The translations under genes were made by a program, and so were the position numbers. Source: Melampsora larici-populina 98AG31 (lineage: Eukaryota; Basidiomycota; Pucciniomycetes; Pucciniales; Melampsoraceae). Taken from it: a stretch of DNA of 64,000 nt. Of this stretch, positions 36,128 to 47,441 are shown piece after piece. The number at the start of each line of letters is the position of its first letter. The first letter of the stretch is position 1. Location of the stretch: assembly GCF_000204055.1 (NCBI RefSeq), contig NW_006768775.1:1373230-1437229 (forward strand), read 5' to 3'. The notes under the pieces are model-generated. The model worked only from the letters and a program-made list of their open reading frames with translations. It was not told where the DNA came from and made no database searches.

Positions 36128-37576
36128 TTGTCTAAAGTATCACCCTCTCCACCCAGAAAACTGGATTGTGAACCTTGTCTTTTATCAAAAGCCCATCGTC
36201 TTCCTTTTTCCTCCCATTTTCCCAAGTCTGACACTCCGCTTTTTCGTATCCATAGTGATGTACTAGGACCGATGCCTACCACATCAATTGGTGGAGGAAA
36301 ATATATTGTATCTTTTATTGACGATGCTACCAGGTACAACTGTATTAGAATTATGCGGACTAAATCACAAGTATACACAAATTTTGTACAATATGTCACT
36401 GAATCCGAGAGGTATCAGAACAAGCGAGTTGCCATTCTGAAATCCGATCGAGGTGGTGAGTATACATCAAATGAATTCTCAAAATATCTATCCCAACAAG
36501 GTATTGCTTTTGAACGTGCTCCTGCCGAGACTCCTGAACAAAACTCGGTAGGTGAAAGATTCAATCGATCACTTCTTGAAAGAACAAGATCTGTCATGGT
36601 AGACGCAAGTATCCCAAATTTCCTATGGGGAGAAATCATCATGTCAATTTCTTTCTTGTTAAATGTATCTCCTAATGCGGCAATCGACATGGAAACCCCT
36701 CTCAACTTATGGAATGCTGACATATCTGGTGCTCACAAAGTAAATAACAATTTTCTCCGAGCCTTAGGATGTGCTGCCTACCCGCTATTAAAATCAACCA
36801 AATACAACAAATTATCCTCCAAATCTCGAGCTTGTGTTCTAGTAGGATATGAACAAGGGGCTCGTGCTTACCGATTATGGGACATTTCAAATAAAAAGAT
36901 CATTGTTTCACGTAATGTCGTCTTCAATGAGCGTCTCTTTCCTTTCAAAAACAAAACACCCACTCCAAACAATGAAACTAACACTAATGTTGTTACCTTT
37001 CCTCAAATTCCAGCACAAAGTCAATCAACTGATCCAGCAATTGATGACAACCATCTGCCGACTGAAAACCCAACAAGCACTTCATCCAACACTGCAGAAA
37101 ATGGTACGACTGCACCATCCGTCAATTCAATCTCCCATATCCAACGGCAGCCGTTGTCACTCCAAATTCCTTCATCCAACCCACCTCAAAACCACAACCC
37201 CACTTTCCATATTTCTGAACCTCGAAATAACAATCCTATATCAATAAACTCGTCTCCGTTTCTGTCCCCTCAACAACTCTCACCAATTTCTCCCAACTTC
37301 TCGGAATTCTCATTGTCTGATTATCCAACAAACTCATCTAAAAACTCTGAAGAAATCATAGAATTTACTCCAAAGGTTCTAATACCACTATCTAAATCAA
37401 TACACGCTCCAAAAGAAAGTACATCAGCATCACAAGAAATCAATACCAGATCAGAATCCAATACAATTTCCGAAATAGAAAAGCAAAATGAAAATGAAAA
37501 TGAAATAAAAGCACAAAAAGTTCATGAATCAGAAATAGAAAAACAAAAACAAATCAGACATCAGACATCAGCATGA
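36128..37576 (+). pseudogene. Copia integrase
   Basis: The zinc-binding region ends CEPCLLSK. The DDE core is intact: HSDVLGPMP (first Asp), LKSDRGGEYTS (second Asp) and EQNSVGERFNRSLLERTR (Glu). After the core comes a Ser/Asn/Pro-rich linker of about 150 residues. The frame ends at 37576 because a 7-bp tandem duplication (CAGACAT twice, near 37555-37570) shifts the frame into the next segment. Confidence 0.88.
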
Positions 37577-37583
37577 ATTAGCA

Positions 37584-38780
37584 ATGAAGTTAGAAAAAGA
37601 AAAAGAAAAACAGATCAAAAAAGAAAAAGAAAAACAAAAAGAAATAGAAATAGAAAAAGTAAAACAATTCACATATCAAAAAGAACTGAACTTCAGATTA
37701 GAAAAAGAAAATCAAAATCAAATCAAACAACAACAAGAATTAGAAGCAAAATTAGAAGAAGCAAGACAACAACAAATTGCACATGAAAAAGAATTAAGAC
37801 TAAAATTAGAAAAAGAAAAAGACAAACACATAGAACATCAAAAAGAATTACAAAAAGCAAAAGAAATAGAATTACAAAAAGCAAAAGAAAAACGCATACA
37901 ATATCAAAAAGAAAAAGAAAAACATATACAATATCAAAAAGAATTACAAAAAGCAAATGAGGAAGAAATAGAAATAGAAAAAGGAAAAGAAAACAAACTA
38001 ATTATTAGGATAAAAAGACCCAAGAACAACAACATTAACATAGTTTCAAACAAAGAAAAAGAAGTTGAATCAGAATCAATGAAAGAATCACACAACCATA
38101 CTGTTACCTCAAACATCATACTAGAAGAACAAAATGAAATAAATAACAACACAACAAATCCTGTCAACAGCTCTCAATTACCTGTCTCGAATACACAAAT
38201 ACCAAAAATCATCCCTCACCCTCCTTCTCAACGTCCTGCGCGTGATCGAAAACCCCCTCTTCGTTATGGCAACCTCACAATTTACGCTGCAAAAAGAAGC
38301 GCTGACTGTCCATCCTACGCTGAAGCAATGAGAGGCAATGAACGCGAAAATTGGATCAAAGCAATGGAGAGTGAATTCAACTCTCTAACCTCTCACAATG
38401 TCGGTGAACTAGTTGATGCTCCTTCAGAAGCAAACGTAATAGGAGGCATGTGGCGTCTAAAAAGAAAACGCGATGAACACGGTAACATCATCAAATACAA
38501 GGCCAGATGGGTAGCATTAGGTAATCATCAGATATGGGGTGTAGATTATGACAAAACTTTTGCATCAGTAGTACAATCAGACACCATGAACATGCTATTT
38601 TCTCTCTGCGCTTCTGAGGACTGGGAAATGGAGCAATTTGACATTTGCACCGCTTTTCTCAACGGAAAGATGAAACTACCAGTCTATACTCGTCAAGTCC
38701 AAGGTTTTTACAACCCTAGATCTCCAAAGAAAGTCTGGCTACTCAAGCAATCAATCTATGGTACAAAACAGGCTCATTGA
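37584..38780 (+). pseudogene. Copia Lys/Glu coiled-coil linker and start of reverse transcriptase
   Basis: The first 140 or so residues are almost wholly Lys, Glu, Gln and Ile in short repeats (EKEKEKQ, EIEIEKVKQ, KELQKAKE), encoded by GAAAAA-type repeats: a predicted charged coiled coil. Reverse transcriptase follows with WRLKRKRDEHGNIIKYKARW, FASVVQSDTMNMLFSLCA, EQFDICTAFLNG and VWLLKQSIYGTKQA. A TGA at 38778 replaces the expected Trp codon. Confidence 0.85.
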
Positions 38781-39950
38781 GAATTTAACGCCGATCTTGA
38801 AGAGAAGCTTCGAAGCATTGGATTCACTCCATATAAAGACAACAACTCCCTTTTCTCTCTTCGAAGAAACAACGAAATCATTCACATACCTATGTTTGTC
38901 GATGATGGTTTAGCATTCTCAAACTCAAAAGCTCTATTAAAAGAAACAAGAGAAAAATTAGAAAAATTATACAAACTTGTATGGACCACTGAACCTACGC
39001 TTCACCTTGGAATAAAAATTACTCGCGACAGAGACAATCCCACTATCCATCTATCTCAAGAACATTACCTCAAAAACATTCTTGATCTCTTTGACATGAC
39101 ACACTGCAACACTGCACCTACACCTTTACCAACCTCTGTCGACCTTTCTCCTGGCACAAATGAAGAAATTGAAGACGCTGCTCACCTACCATGCCAACAA
39201 GCAATTGGCTGCATCAACTGGGCAGCTGTTCACACTCGCCCTGATATACAATATGCTGTTTCAACTCTAGCTCGCTACTCATCCAAATATACATATAGAC
39301 ACTGGAAAGCAGTGAAACATCTTCTCAGATACATTCAAGGAACTATTGATCGTGGCATAATCTTCAAGAAACACCATACTCCATCGACCGAACTCCGAGC
39401 ATATGCTGATGCCGACTACGCGGCCTGCTCTGAGACCCGCAGATCAACTACTGGGTATATCTTCACCTTAGGAGGATCCTTAATCAGCTGGAAAAGTCGT
39501 CAACAGCCTACTGTAGCATTGTCCACCACCGAAGCGGAATACATGGCCCTTGGCGACTGCGCGAAACACTGTCTTTGGTTTAGACAAATGATTTCACATC
39601 TAACTCATAATCCCATTCCAACTTCTCCAATATCTCTCCCACCTCTTAGTATATTCAACGACAACAACGGTGCAGTATTTCTCTCTCAAGAATCAGCCAC
39701 AAACAGCCGATCAAAACATATAGACATAAGACACCATTTCATTCGGGACTTAATCTTTTCACATCAAATATCCACACACATGATTGACACAAAACTAATG
39801 CCTGCTGACTTTCTCACAAAGAACGCCCCAAAGGACATGCTCAATCGGTGTCGTTTTCTAATTGGTAATGTAAATACCAAAGAAGTCCACCTCATATCCA
39901 CAAACTCACTTCCCACACCTACGAAAGTATTGAGCAAGGGGGAATGTTGA
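38781..39950 (+). pseudogene. Copia reverse transcriptase (end) and RNase H
   Basis: In the same frame after the TGA. FVDDGLAFS is the catalytic box (usually YVDD), and LHLGIKITRD and YLKNILDLFDM follow. RNase H has YADADYAAC, SWKSRQQPTVALSTTEAEY and NRSKHIDIRHHFIRD-like residues (here NSRSKHIDIRHHFIRD) ending with MPADFLTKN. The stop lies within the start of the 3' LTR. Confidence 0.88.
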
Positions 39951-40291
39951 TACACTACACATATCTCCAATACTCAACACTTTCTCCTTGTACTGAGCAA
40001 TCAGCAATGAGGCTCATCTGTTGCACTTCTGCACGCTCATCTTGTAAGAATCAGTTTTCTAAACTCTTGTTCAGCTTCAGAAACTTGTGTATATATAAAC
40101 ATATCCAAATTTGTGTTTCTATCTCACTCTCATCACAATTAACATAATCTATTATCACTCAGATATATTTATATACATCTTACATTCTGAGACATCAAGT
40201 CTTATCGCTCCTGCTCACTGTCAATCCAAGACTGTGACATCTCAGTCAGATTGTCTGGTTCACGTGTGTATCACGAACTTGTGTCTCATCA
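39945..40291 (+). repeat. Copia 3' LTR, preceded by polypurine tract
   Basis: 347 bp, starts TGTTGATACAC and ends TCTCATCA. The purine run GAGCAAGGGGGAA (39932-39944) abuts it and would prime plus-strand synthesis. Confidence 0.93.
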
Positions 40292-40296
40292 GTTAT

Positions 40297-41504
40297 GTGA
40301 CCTCACTATAACTTTTCATTATTTCATGTGACTGGCCTACTTGAGGCAATTGTTTTGATTTTATTCAGTCACTCTTTTAATTCAAAAGCTCTTTTCATTG
40401 TCATGTATATATGTTTTAATGCTTGAGTTTTTTTTTTCAAGTCATCCAGTTACTGTGGCGTTAACGTAACTATATTAGCTATGTTAACAATGTGAGATAG
40501 TGTTGAGATTCCAAATCAGTTATGCAAGAATTTCTAGCATAACTTTATGAGCACCATTACATATATGGGGAATTTCCTGATGTCGGAAACAGCTACTCTA
40601 CGCGCAAACTTCCCTTAACGCTGCGTTGCGCTGCTGTCTGGGCGTTGTTATATTCCACAATATCACATTGATATGTTTTGTTTCCTTATTTTGCTTTCAT
40701 ATATGTTTTCATTTTTATAGACTCATGTCTCTAGAACTTCCTAAGATCAGTTATCAAAGTCAGATAGCTTATAGACTAATATCTTCTGTACCTCTATTTA
40801 GGTCAGATTATTCTTTGTTAGATTGTGTAGTGATAAGTTGCTCATCGGTGCTGTTGTGCATACAAAGAGATTGCAACTATCCTTGTTCCAAGACAACTGA
40901 GAGATTCTTAACAAACAAAAAACCACAAATGTTGGTAAAAGATAATGATTTTGTTACACAAACAAAAAAAGGAAAGAGTGAATTGAAAATAATCAAGATA
41001 GATGAGTGTGGCTAATTGGATTTGATCTCTGAATTGAATGGTTCAACCAAATGGGTGGATGAATTAATTAGATGAGAGAGGTGTTGATGGTAGATACCAA
41101 TCAAAACAAATGGTACGTGCCTTGTTAGCATTCCAGCTTTTGAAAGATTGTTAATAAGAATCAGACCAACTTGCAACACAAACAAAATCATGTACAAATT
41201 GAGGCCAAACAGCACAGATTGATGAAAACAAGGAAAAGATATGTATGTATGAAAAAATCAAAAAGAACAAGTGCAAAGGTTGTGAAGGAAAAGGGAGAAA
41301 GTGGGAGAGAGTGCAAGTGGAAAACCTGCAATGCACAAGTTAAGGTAGGTTCATCCTTTAACACATAATTTTAATCCCAGGCCCCTGCCAAGGCCCAAGT
41401 GAGCTGTGGGACTCATCCCTTTCTTATTGCTTGCTATATCTTCAACAGTGAGGACACAGGGTGTCTTTGTAATCACTGTGCAAGCTCATTTGTGACAAGC
41501 CTGT
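40297..41504. other. 3' flank of hAT gene and non-coding DNA
   Basis: The first part should be the hAT 3' end displaced by the copia insertion. Beyond that no gene is supported; a 129-residue open frame at 40626-41015 has no recognisable feature. Confidence 0.3.
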
Positions 41505-41880
41505 GCCAGCAACGCAACACGTTGCAGCACGCCTGTTTTTTGATGTGTTGCTCTGCAACACGCAACACCAACAAGCAGCAGACGCTGTGTTGTGGTAGAT
41601 ACCGCAACAAAAAAATTCAGGCTAGTTTGTGCGGCGCCTCAACCGCTGCGCAACGCAACAGGCGCAACAGCACCCAAAAAACATCAATTTGAAAGTTTTC
41701 CAGTGCAGCAACGCAGCAAACGTTGTTGTGGCGCAAAAAAAAAACAATTCAAGCAATCCTGTTGCGCTGCGGGTCAGGCCGCAACTGAAAAATCAATTCT
41801 ACGGGGTGGTGCGGTCAGAAAAACTGCAACGCAAGTGCAGCACAGCACGCAACGTCTGCGTTGCTGCCCCAGGGTTATTC
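41505..41880. repeat. Degenerate GCAAC/GTTGC-rich repeat block
   Basis: About 375 bp in which the word GCAAC or its complement GTTGC recurs roughly every 10-20 bases in both orientations. There is no fixed period and no gene, although long frames result from the composition. It directly abuts the inverted-repeat element starting at 41895. Confidence 0.55.
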
Positions 41881-41894
41881 AAGAGCATGCTGGC

Positions 41895-42325
41895 AGGACT
41901 CAGAAATTTGCCTCTAGAGGTATGTACCAACAAGTTAGACTTATTGTTGGTGAGGCTTTTGGGCACAAAAACACACTTTGAAAGCACCTAAAGTAGCACA
42001 ATATGGGCATGAGAATGAAGGCTTGAATTGAAGGTAGCTTTCAAAATCATAGCACCCAGAATTCCAGAGATAATTGGATGTAACAGCCAAAGACGCACAT
42101 GAAATTGAGCATTGGGATCAGGCCTTGAAGGCCAAAAAGATATCCCAACTGATTTTACGCCAAAGTCATAAAAGTGGAGGGCCTTGGAGCAGGCTTGTTT
42201 GATAGCCCATTCACATCCTTAGGAGTGCTCGGAACCTTTAGACAAGAAGTAATGTGTAGTTTAGAGCCCAAAAACTGAAAAACAAGTTTTGATACATACC
42301 TTTATGGGTGCATTCCTGGATACTA
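41895..42325. mobile_element. Inverted-repeat element, family B, copy 1
   Basis: About 430 bp related along its length to the reverse complement of 46807-47247, sharing GGGATCAGGCCTTGRAGGC, AGAGCCCAAAAACTGAAAAA and the end sequence. Ends are degenerate inverted repeats of AGGACYCAGRAATG...AGGTATGTA type. No coding capacity. Confidence 0.6.
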
Positions 42326-43711
42326 TGTAAGCTTAAATAAGCCCCTCTTCCAAAACAGCCATGTATTCCAGCACAATATCACACCTTTCAACTTGTTGAC
42401 CAGCACCATCTTTTAGCATACCCAAGGCTTTCAACTGTACCCCATTGGAACCTCAATCACCAATTTACTCAGTTCCCAATGTGTGTCAAGTCTTAACCTC
42501 ATCTCATGTATATGAAAACAAAACAAAAAATCTCTCAAGCAAGATCAGCTTGACCACTGCCCAAAGTGTTGTTCACATCTGGGATTCTCAAAAGCTGTTG
42601 AAGTTGCATTTGGTGCCAAGCACTCTTTTTTTGTTGAAGAAAAGATGTGTTTGTATTGATCTTGTGTGATTCATTTTACTTTTTTTGGATTGGGGTTTTT
42701 ATTTGAAATTTTAGTCTTTCATAGCTTTTTTCAAATTGATCTCTATTGGGAGGCAAAGAAGGAGTGAAAAAATAATTATAATGTTGATTTAATTTTTGGT
42801 TCCAAAATGAGTTTGAAAAAATAGTTTTTTAACAATTGAAGCGTAAAGCATTTGTGTTTGACATACATGGAGATTCTCAGCACTCAACAAAGTTATTTTT
42901 GGCTACATTAAAAGCAAATTCATAAGAGACAAACATCCAAAATTCTACTATAGAAATGAGGTTTCTGAAAAATTCCAAATTGAGCCACTCATTTTCTATT
43001 TATTTTGTTGACACAAATGCAAAGGCCACATCCAAAATAAGACTCAATGAAGAACTCATTGATTGATGATGATGAACAATCTATGTACAAACTGTCTTTT
43101 CAATCCTGTCTGAAAGGTATTGCAAGGCATTTTTGTTGGCTGCTTTTAAGAGGTGTTGAGTGGATTGAATTTTGAATTGCACAGTTCAACCTTGAAAAAA
43201 GGCCAACTTGGCAAGAGGACTTACGCTTCCTTGATTTCATAGTCCTGCACTCAGCGTCAAACTTTCCGGGATCTTTCCATTTATCAGGCATCTAGAAGTT
43301 GAACAAAGGCAGAAGTTTGTTAACAATGATATTCTTGCTGACTCAAGTTTTTCACAGTAGCCTGATCCTGAGTCCAGCAGGAAAGAGGTACAATATTGTG
43401 GTGTCTTGAAGGAAAAGTGGTAAGATTTTCAATGGTGTTGCACATCTCAGAAGTTACTGTAAGGATGTATGTGTTGAGGAGTTCACTGATATTATAATGT
43501 TTTGTATCAGTATGTGTTGGTCAAGTCAGGTTCTAATAGAAGATGCGTGCACCACAACCAACTGGTCTCATTGAACTTCATTTGATTTATCAAGATACAT
43601 CCACACCCACTCTCATCTCAACTCTGATCAGAATGTGAGGTATACTTACCTCACATACCTTCCTGAATTCCAACCTTTACTCACAGTGGGTTGTTTGTTT
43701 TCAGTTCATCA
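42326..43711. other. Non-coding, nothing recognised
   Basis: AT-rich DNA without a supported gene or repeat. Confidence 0.3.
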
Positions 43712-44526
43712 CACTACACAAAATGTCATCTTTACCGGGCGGTAAAGAAAACTACTGACATAGAAAAGTCCTGAGGCAACAGGAAGAGAGCTAAAAATCT
43801 GAAAAAATATGCACCTTGTTCATAGATGTTGGGGCGTCATGACAAGTATTTTTTTGTATTTTACACACAGATATTGGTTAATGTACTAACAACAAAGGCT
43901 GAGAATCATCAAAAACCCACCTGTAACAATACCTGAAATTTGGCCCTTGACTTTGAAGACAGGATTTTGGAATCTTCAAACATCCATAACTTTTGCCGTT
44001 CTGAATCAAATCACTCGATTTGAAGTGCATTAAAAAGGTGAGTCTTTCCTCTACATTTTTCATTCAGACATCACATCTGTAGCTGGTCTAAAAAAGATCC
44101 TACAGAGCTATTCATGCAGAACTGTTTGAACATATGTAGAGTGTTTAAATGACTAGATAGCACCTTACTAACATTATGAAGTGTGTAGGAGAATAGTCCA
44201 GCTTTTGAATGAACCAACAATTGAGTTATTTGGAGCAGAATTGCAAAAGTTATTGAAGTTTTTAGACCACAAAATATTGTCTTCATACTCATGACCCAAA
44301 TTTCAGGTATTGTTACATGTGAGTTTTTGATGATTTCCAGCGTTTATTGTTAGTACATAAACCAATATCTGTGTGTAAAATACAAAAAAATACTCATCAT
44401 GACGCCCCAACATCTAGGAACAAGGTGCATATTTTTTCAGATTTTTAGCTCTCTTCCTGTTGCCTCAGGACTTTTCATGTCAGTAGTTTTCTTTACCGCC
44501 CGGTAAAGATCACATTTGGTGTAGTG
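43712..44526. mobile_element. CACTA-type MITE with long inverted repeats
   Basis: 815 bp bounded by CACTAC...GTAGTG and a 3-bp duplication TCA (43709-43711 and 44527-44529), as in the CACTA superfamily. The terminal inverted repeats are unusually long, about 230 bp (43712 to about 43948, and about 44297 to 44526), with few mismatches, around a middle of about 350 bp without coding capacity. Just inside each end lies the palindrome CTTTACCGGGCGGTAAAG, a plausible transposase recognition site. Confidence 0.85.
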
Positions 44527-44769
44527 TCATGTTCTACTGCTTGAGTTTTCAAAGTTTGAAGTTCCAAACATTGCATTCAAGATCATCTATGTACCTCATC
44601 ATTCTACCTTTTTGAAGTAAGGCAACACAACTTCTGACAATCTCAAGAAGAACATTCTATGTTACAGCAAAAACCCTTCCTCTTTCTGGGTGGTTTGTTT
44701 GTCCTCCCAAGTAATTGTCATCTCTGACAGTAATATTCCTCCCGGTGTTAAACTCATCTGTGTACACTG

Positions 44770-45382
44770 TACAGTCAGTGACAAAAAGTTTACGTACCTC
44801 AAGTACATATGTAATCCCAGTCTATGGGCGCTCTGTCTCTTGAATAACTTCCTCATACCTCATTCAGAACTTGTCTGAAAATGAAGACTTGTAGCCTGTC
44901 GCCCACTCAAAAGGCCTCTATTGTTTTAATGCACCAAGCTGGGGTTCCTGGCACTCAAATTGCCAAGAAACTGGGCCATCACAAGTTGACTGTCTATACA
45001 GTGACTCACAACGACCGCAAAAGACGTCAATCAAGACTCAAAAACATTGGACAACCAAAAAAGTTCTCAAAACGTTGTATACCAAGTGGAAGGCAAACCC
45101 TCAGAGCAAGCTTCAGGCTTTGGTTGAATCCGTACCTGATCAAATCAAGGCTGTGCTCAAAGCAAAGGGTGGACACACTCCCTGTTAAAAGTGACTGTAT
45201 TTCAGAGTCTATGTTACAGTTATGAATCCTGAAATTCAATCATACGTACTCTGATGAGTGGCCATCTAGACCATGTAATTTCAGATATATCAGTAGTCAG
45301 ATGTTGAGTACATATGCTTTTTGAGAGTTGCCCAATAGGCAAGCTATGGTACAGGTACGTAAACTTTTTGTCACTGACTGTA
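44770..45382 (+). mobile_element. Internally deleted Tc1/mariner element
   Basis: 613 bp including TA at each end. The terminal inverted repeats are perfect over 30 bp, beginning TACAGTCAGTGACAAAAAGT. TA target duplication and CAGT-type ends are standard for Tc1/mariner. A full element would be about 1.3-2 kb, so most of the transposase is missing. Confidence 0.92.
44881..45225 (+). pseudogene. Tc1 transposase remnant: N-terminal HTH fused to C-terminal tail
   Basis: The frame from the ATG at 44881 gives the helix-turn-helix DNA-binding start of a Tc1 transposase (SPTQKASIVLMHQAGVPG, QIAKKLGHHKLTV). From about 45075 the C-terminal signature appears in another frame (SVPDQIKAVLKAKGGHT, compare the SMPRR...VI.AKGGHT ending of Tc1 transposases). 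The whole DDE catalytic core is deleted between them. Confidence 0.85.
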
Positions 45383-46388
45383 CATGTGGCTCAGGCTGAG
45401 GCTGTGCCAGGCTGAGTTTATTACTAATCTAAAATTAACAAACCGGCAGCAAATTAACAATTGATGGGTATGTCAATCCCAACCTTTTTTTGACAGTTCC
45501 CTCATTTAAAACTAAAAATAGAATGAATTACAAAAAACTTCAGGAGTATGATCAAGCCGTGTAGAGTCGAGAACAGGTTCAGTTTGGATCAAATCAAGTG
45601 CAGGGCTTGCGAAATTTACTGATGTAGACTTGATGAATCATGATTGAGTGACACAAGGAGGTATATATAGAGCTCGATCTTAGGACTTTGGAGACAGGGC
45701 AATTTGGCTCCAGTGGTGGGGCTGAGACCAGACGCGGTGGAAGAGTCGAGATCAGTGTAGGTACCAAAGACAAGAGCGGGTCCTTTGAAGTTGGTCCCCT
45801 AGTGGATGGACCAGGAGGCATGGCTTGTTGTAGCCGCCAAGCCGTTGAGCACGGGGTTGGCTTTTGTCAATGAGCAAGACTTCAAGGAGCTGGTCATGAG
45901 AAATGGGAATGGTAGGAGTGGAAGTGTAGATGAGGTGCAAAGTGCAAAGTTAAGAGTTGGATGTCGGAGGAGAAAGTGGTGAGACAGTGAAGAGCTTGCA
46001 GAAGTAGAGAAGGTGGTAGAGTATATGGAGTAGTTGAAGGAAAGGTGGTGAGGATGTTGTTGGTGAGAATAGTGATAATTCATCTTTGGAATCAAAAAAT
46101 TGAATTGTCAAAGGTACAAAAAATAAAAGTTGAAACGCCTCCTCAGCTCAGCAAGCTGGCATCAAGAGTTGATGATGTTGGGATGCAATGATTTGACTCA
46201 ATTATAATAAATTTCTTTTCTTTCTTTCCGAAAAATATCACTTTTAATTCCTTATGTTTTGATGATCAATATATCCAGTAAGTTTATTGCTTTATTATCT
46301 TTGCTTGGTGTTTTTAAAAATCACTTCTTAATTGCTCTTTTGCCTTTTTGCTCTTTTCGCTTGTTTCACTTGGTCACACAGCTAGTAA
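45383..46388. other. Non-coding, nothing recognised
   Basis: No supported gene. The part next to 46388 would be the internal region of the minus-strand retroelement whose primer site follows, but no gag sequence can be seen. Confidence 0.3.
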
Positions 46389-46404
46389 CGCTGGGCTCAT
46401 AACC
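46389..46404 (-). promoter_or_regulatory. Primer-binding-site relic of a minus-strand copia element
   Basis: On the minus strand this reads GGTTATGAGCCCAGCG, the same half-initiator-tRNA primer site as the intact element at 34561, directly preceded by CTCTTACA, a plausible LTR end. The LTR would extend rightward from 46405; its far end was not found. Confidence 0.55.
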
Positions 46405-46806
46405 TGTAAGAGCACACGCTCAGCTATCCGCTCAGGGATCCAACCACAACAAGGATGCGGAAGGAGTCGGGAGCGGGAGCTGGGCGGGCTATGTACAGCC
46501 GTTTCAAGAAAGGTTGACAACTTTTTTTTGGAGAAAGTTGTCCCCGCAGCGGTTAAAACCAGAGACAAAACTTGATTACAGGTTTATTCTTTTCTGTATT
46601 TTTCCAATCAGCGGAGAGACAAAACAAGTAAGGGACAAAACCCGGGTTTTGCGCATTGGCAAGATTTTCAAAAAAAATCAATCTTTGTTGAAACAGCTGT
46701 ATATAGGTGGAGAGACTAGGGCTACTGTGCCACAGTCATGGACCTACACCTACACATGGCTAGGCCATAACCATATGTAAATCCCTTGCTGGGGCTTGGT
46801 TGCAAG

Positions 46807-47247
46807 AGGACCCAGGAATGCACCTATAAAGGTATGTAACAAAACATGTTTTTCAGTTTTTGGGCTCTACACAACACAAAACTCATTGTCTCAAGTTCCA
46901 GAGCACTTCAAAAGATGCGCATGGAGTAGGGCTATTGAATGAACCTACTCCAAGTCTCTCAACTTCACTCACCTTGGTTCAAAATCGATTGGCGCAAAAA
47001 AAAAATGTGCCTCCAAGGCCTGATCCCGACCTTCAATTTAGGGCTGTTTTGACCGTTACATCCGTTTAACTCGGGAAGTATAGGTGCTATGAGGCTGAAA
47101 GCTAGCTTAAATGAAAGCCTTCAATCTCACACATATTTTGCACTACTGTAGCTGTTGTAAATGTGGTGTTAAGTGCCCGAAAACCGCGCCAAAAAACGGT
47201 CGGGATTCTCGTTACATACCTCTATATGTAGGTGCATTCCTGGGTCC
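46807..47247. mobile_element. Inverted-repeat element, family B, copy 2
   Basis: 441 bp with inverted ends AGGACCCAGGAATGCACCTA followed by AGGTATGTAAC; the right arm has a 4-5 bp extra segment. It is the better-preserved copy of the family also present, inverted and more degenerate, at 41895-42325. No coding capacity. Confidence 0.7.
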
Positions 47248-47441
47248 TGTCGCGAGGCGACAGCGTGAGACTTTGCTAAGTTTAGAGATGGAAATCATAA
47301 ACTCATCAAAGTCCCACGCCGCGTCTCGCACTCGGTTGAGTGGTTCTCTAATGCAGAGCCCCTCCAAAATGTCCTTCATTCCCTCTCACACCAAGACTTG
47401 TCATCAAACCTGTCTCATTCTTCAACAATCAAGAATTTGCC

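Larger units (their letters stand above)
34213..40291 (+). mobile_element. Complete Ty1/copia retrotransposon
   Basis: Full element of 6079 bp with two 347-bp LTRs, flanked by a 5-bp target duplication GTTAT (34208-34212 and 40292-40296), inserted in the 3' part of a hAT gene. Internal order is primer site, gag, protease, integrase, reverse transcriptase, RNase H, polypurine tract. LTRs differ at only about seven positions, so insertion is recent, yet gag-pol carries three TGA codons and one frameshift. Integrase preceding reverse transcriptase identifies copia rather than gypsy order. Confidence 0.95.

Noticed and set aside
37584..38167. Leu/Phe/Val-rich minus-strand frames resembling a membrane protein
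   Set aside because: They are the complement of the GAAAAA repeats in the copia linker; hydrophobicity is a by-product of the repeat.
41592..41991. Overlapping open frames of 120-129 residues
   Set aside because: They are products of the GCAAC-rich word composition, which is open in several frames at once, and they cross into an inverted-repeat element.
46376..46450. tRNA gene suggested by GCTGGGCTCATAACC
   Set aside because: No acceptor, D or T arms can be folded around it. The motif is better explained as the complement of a copia primer-binding site.
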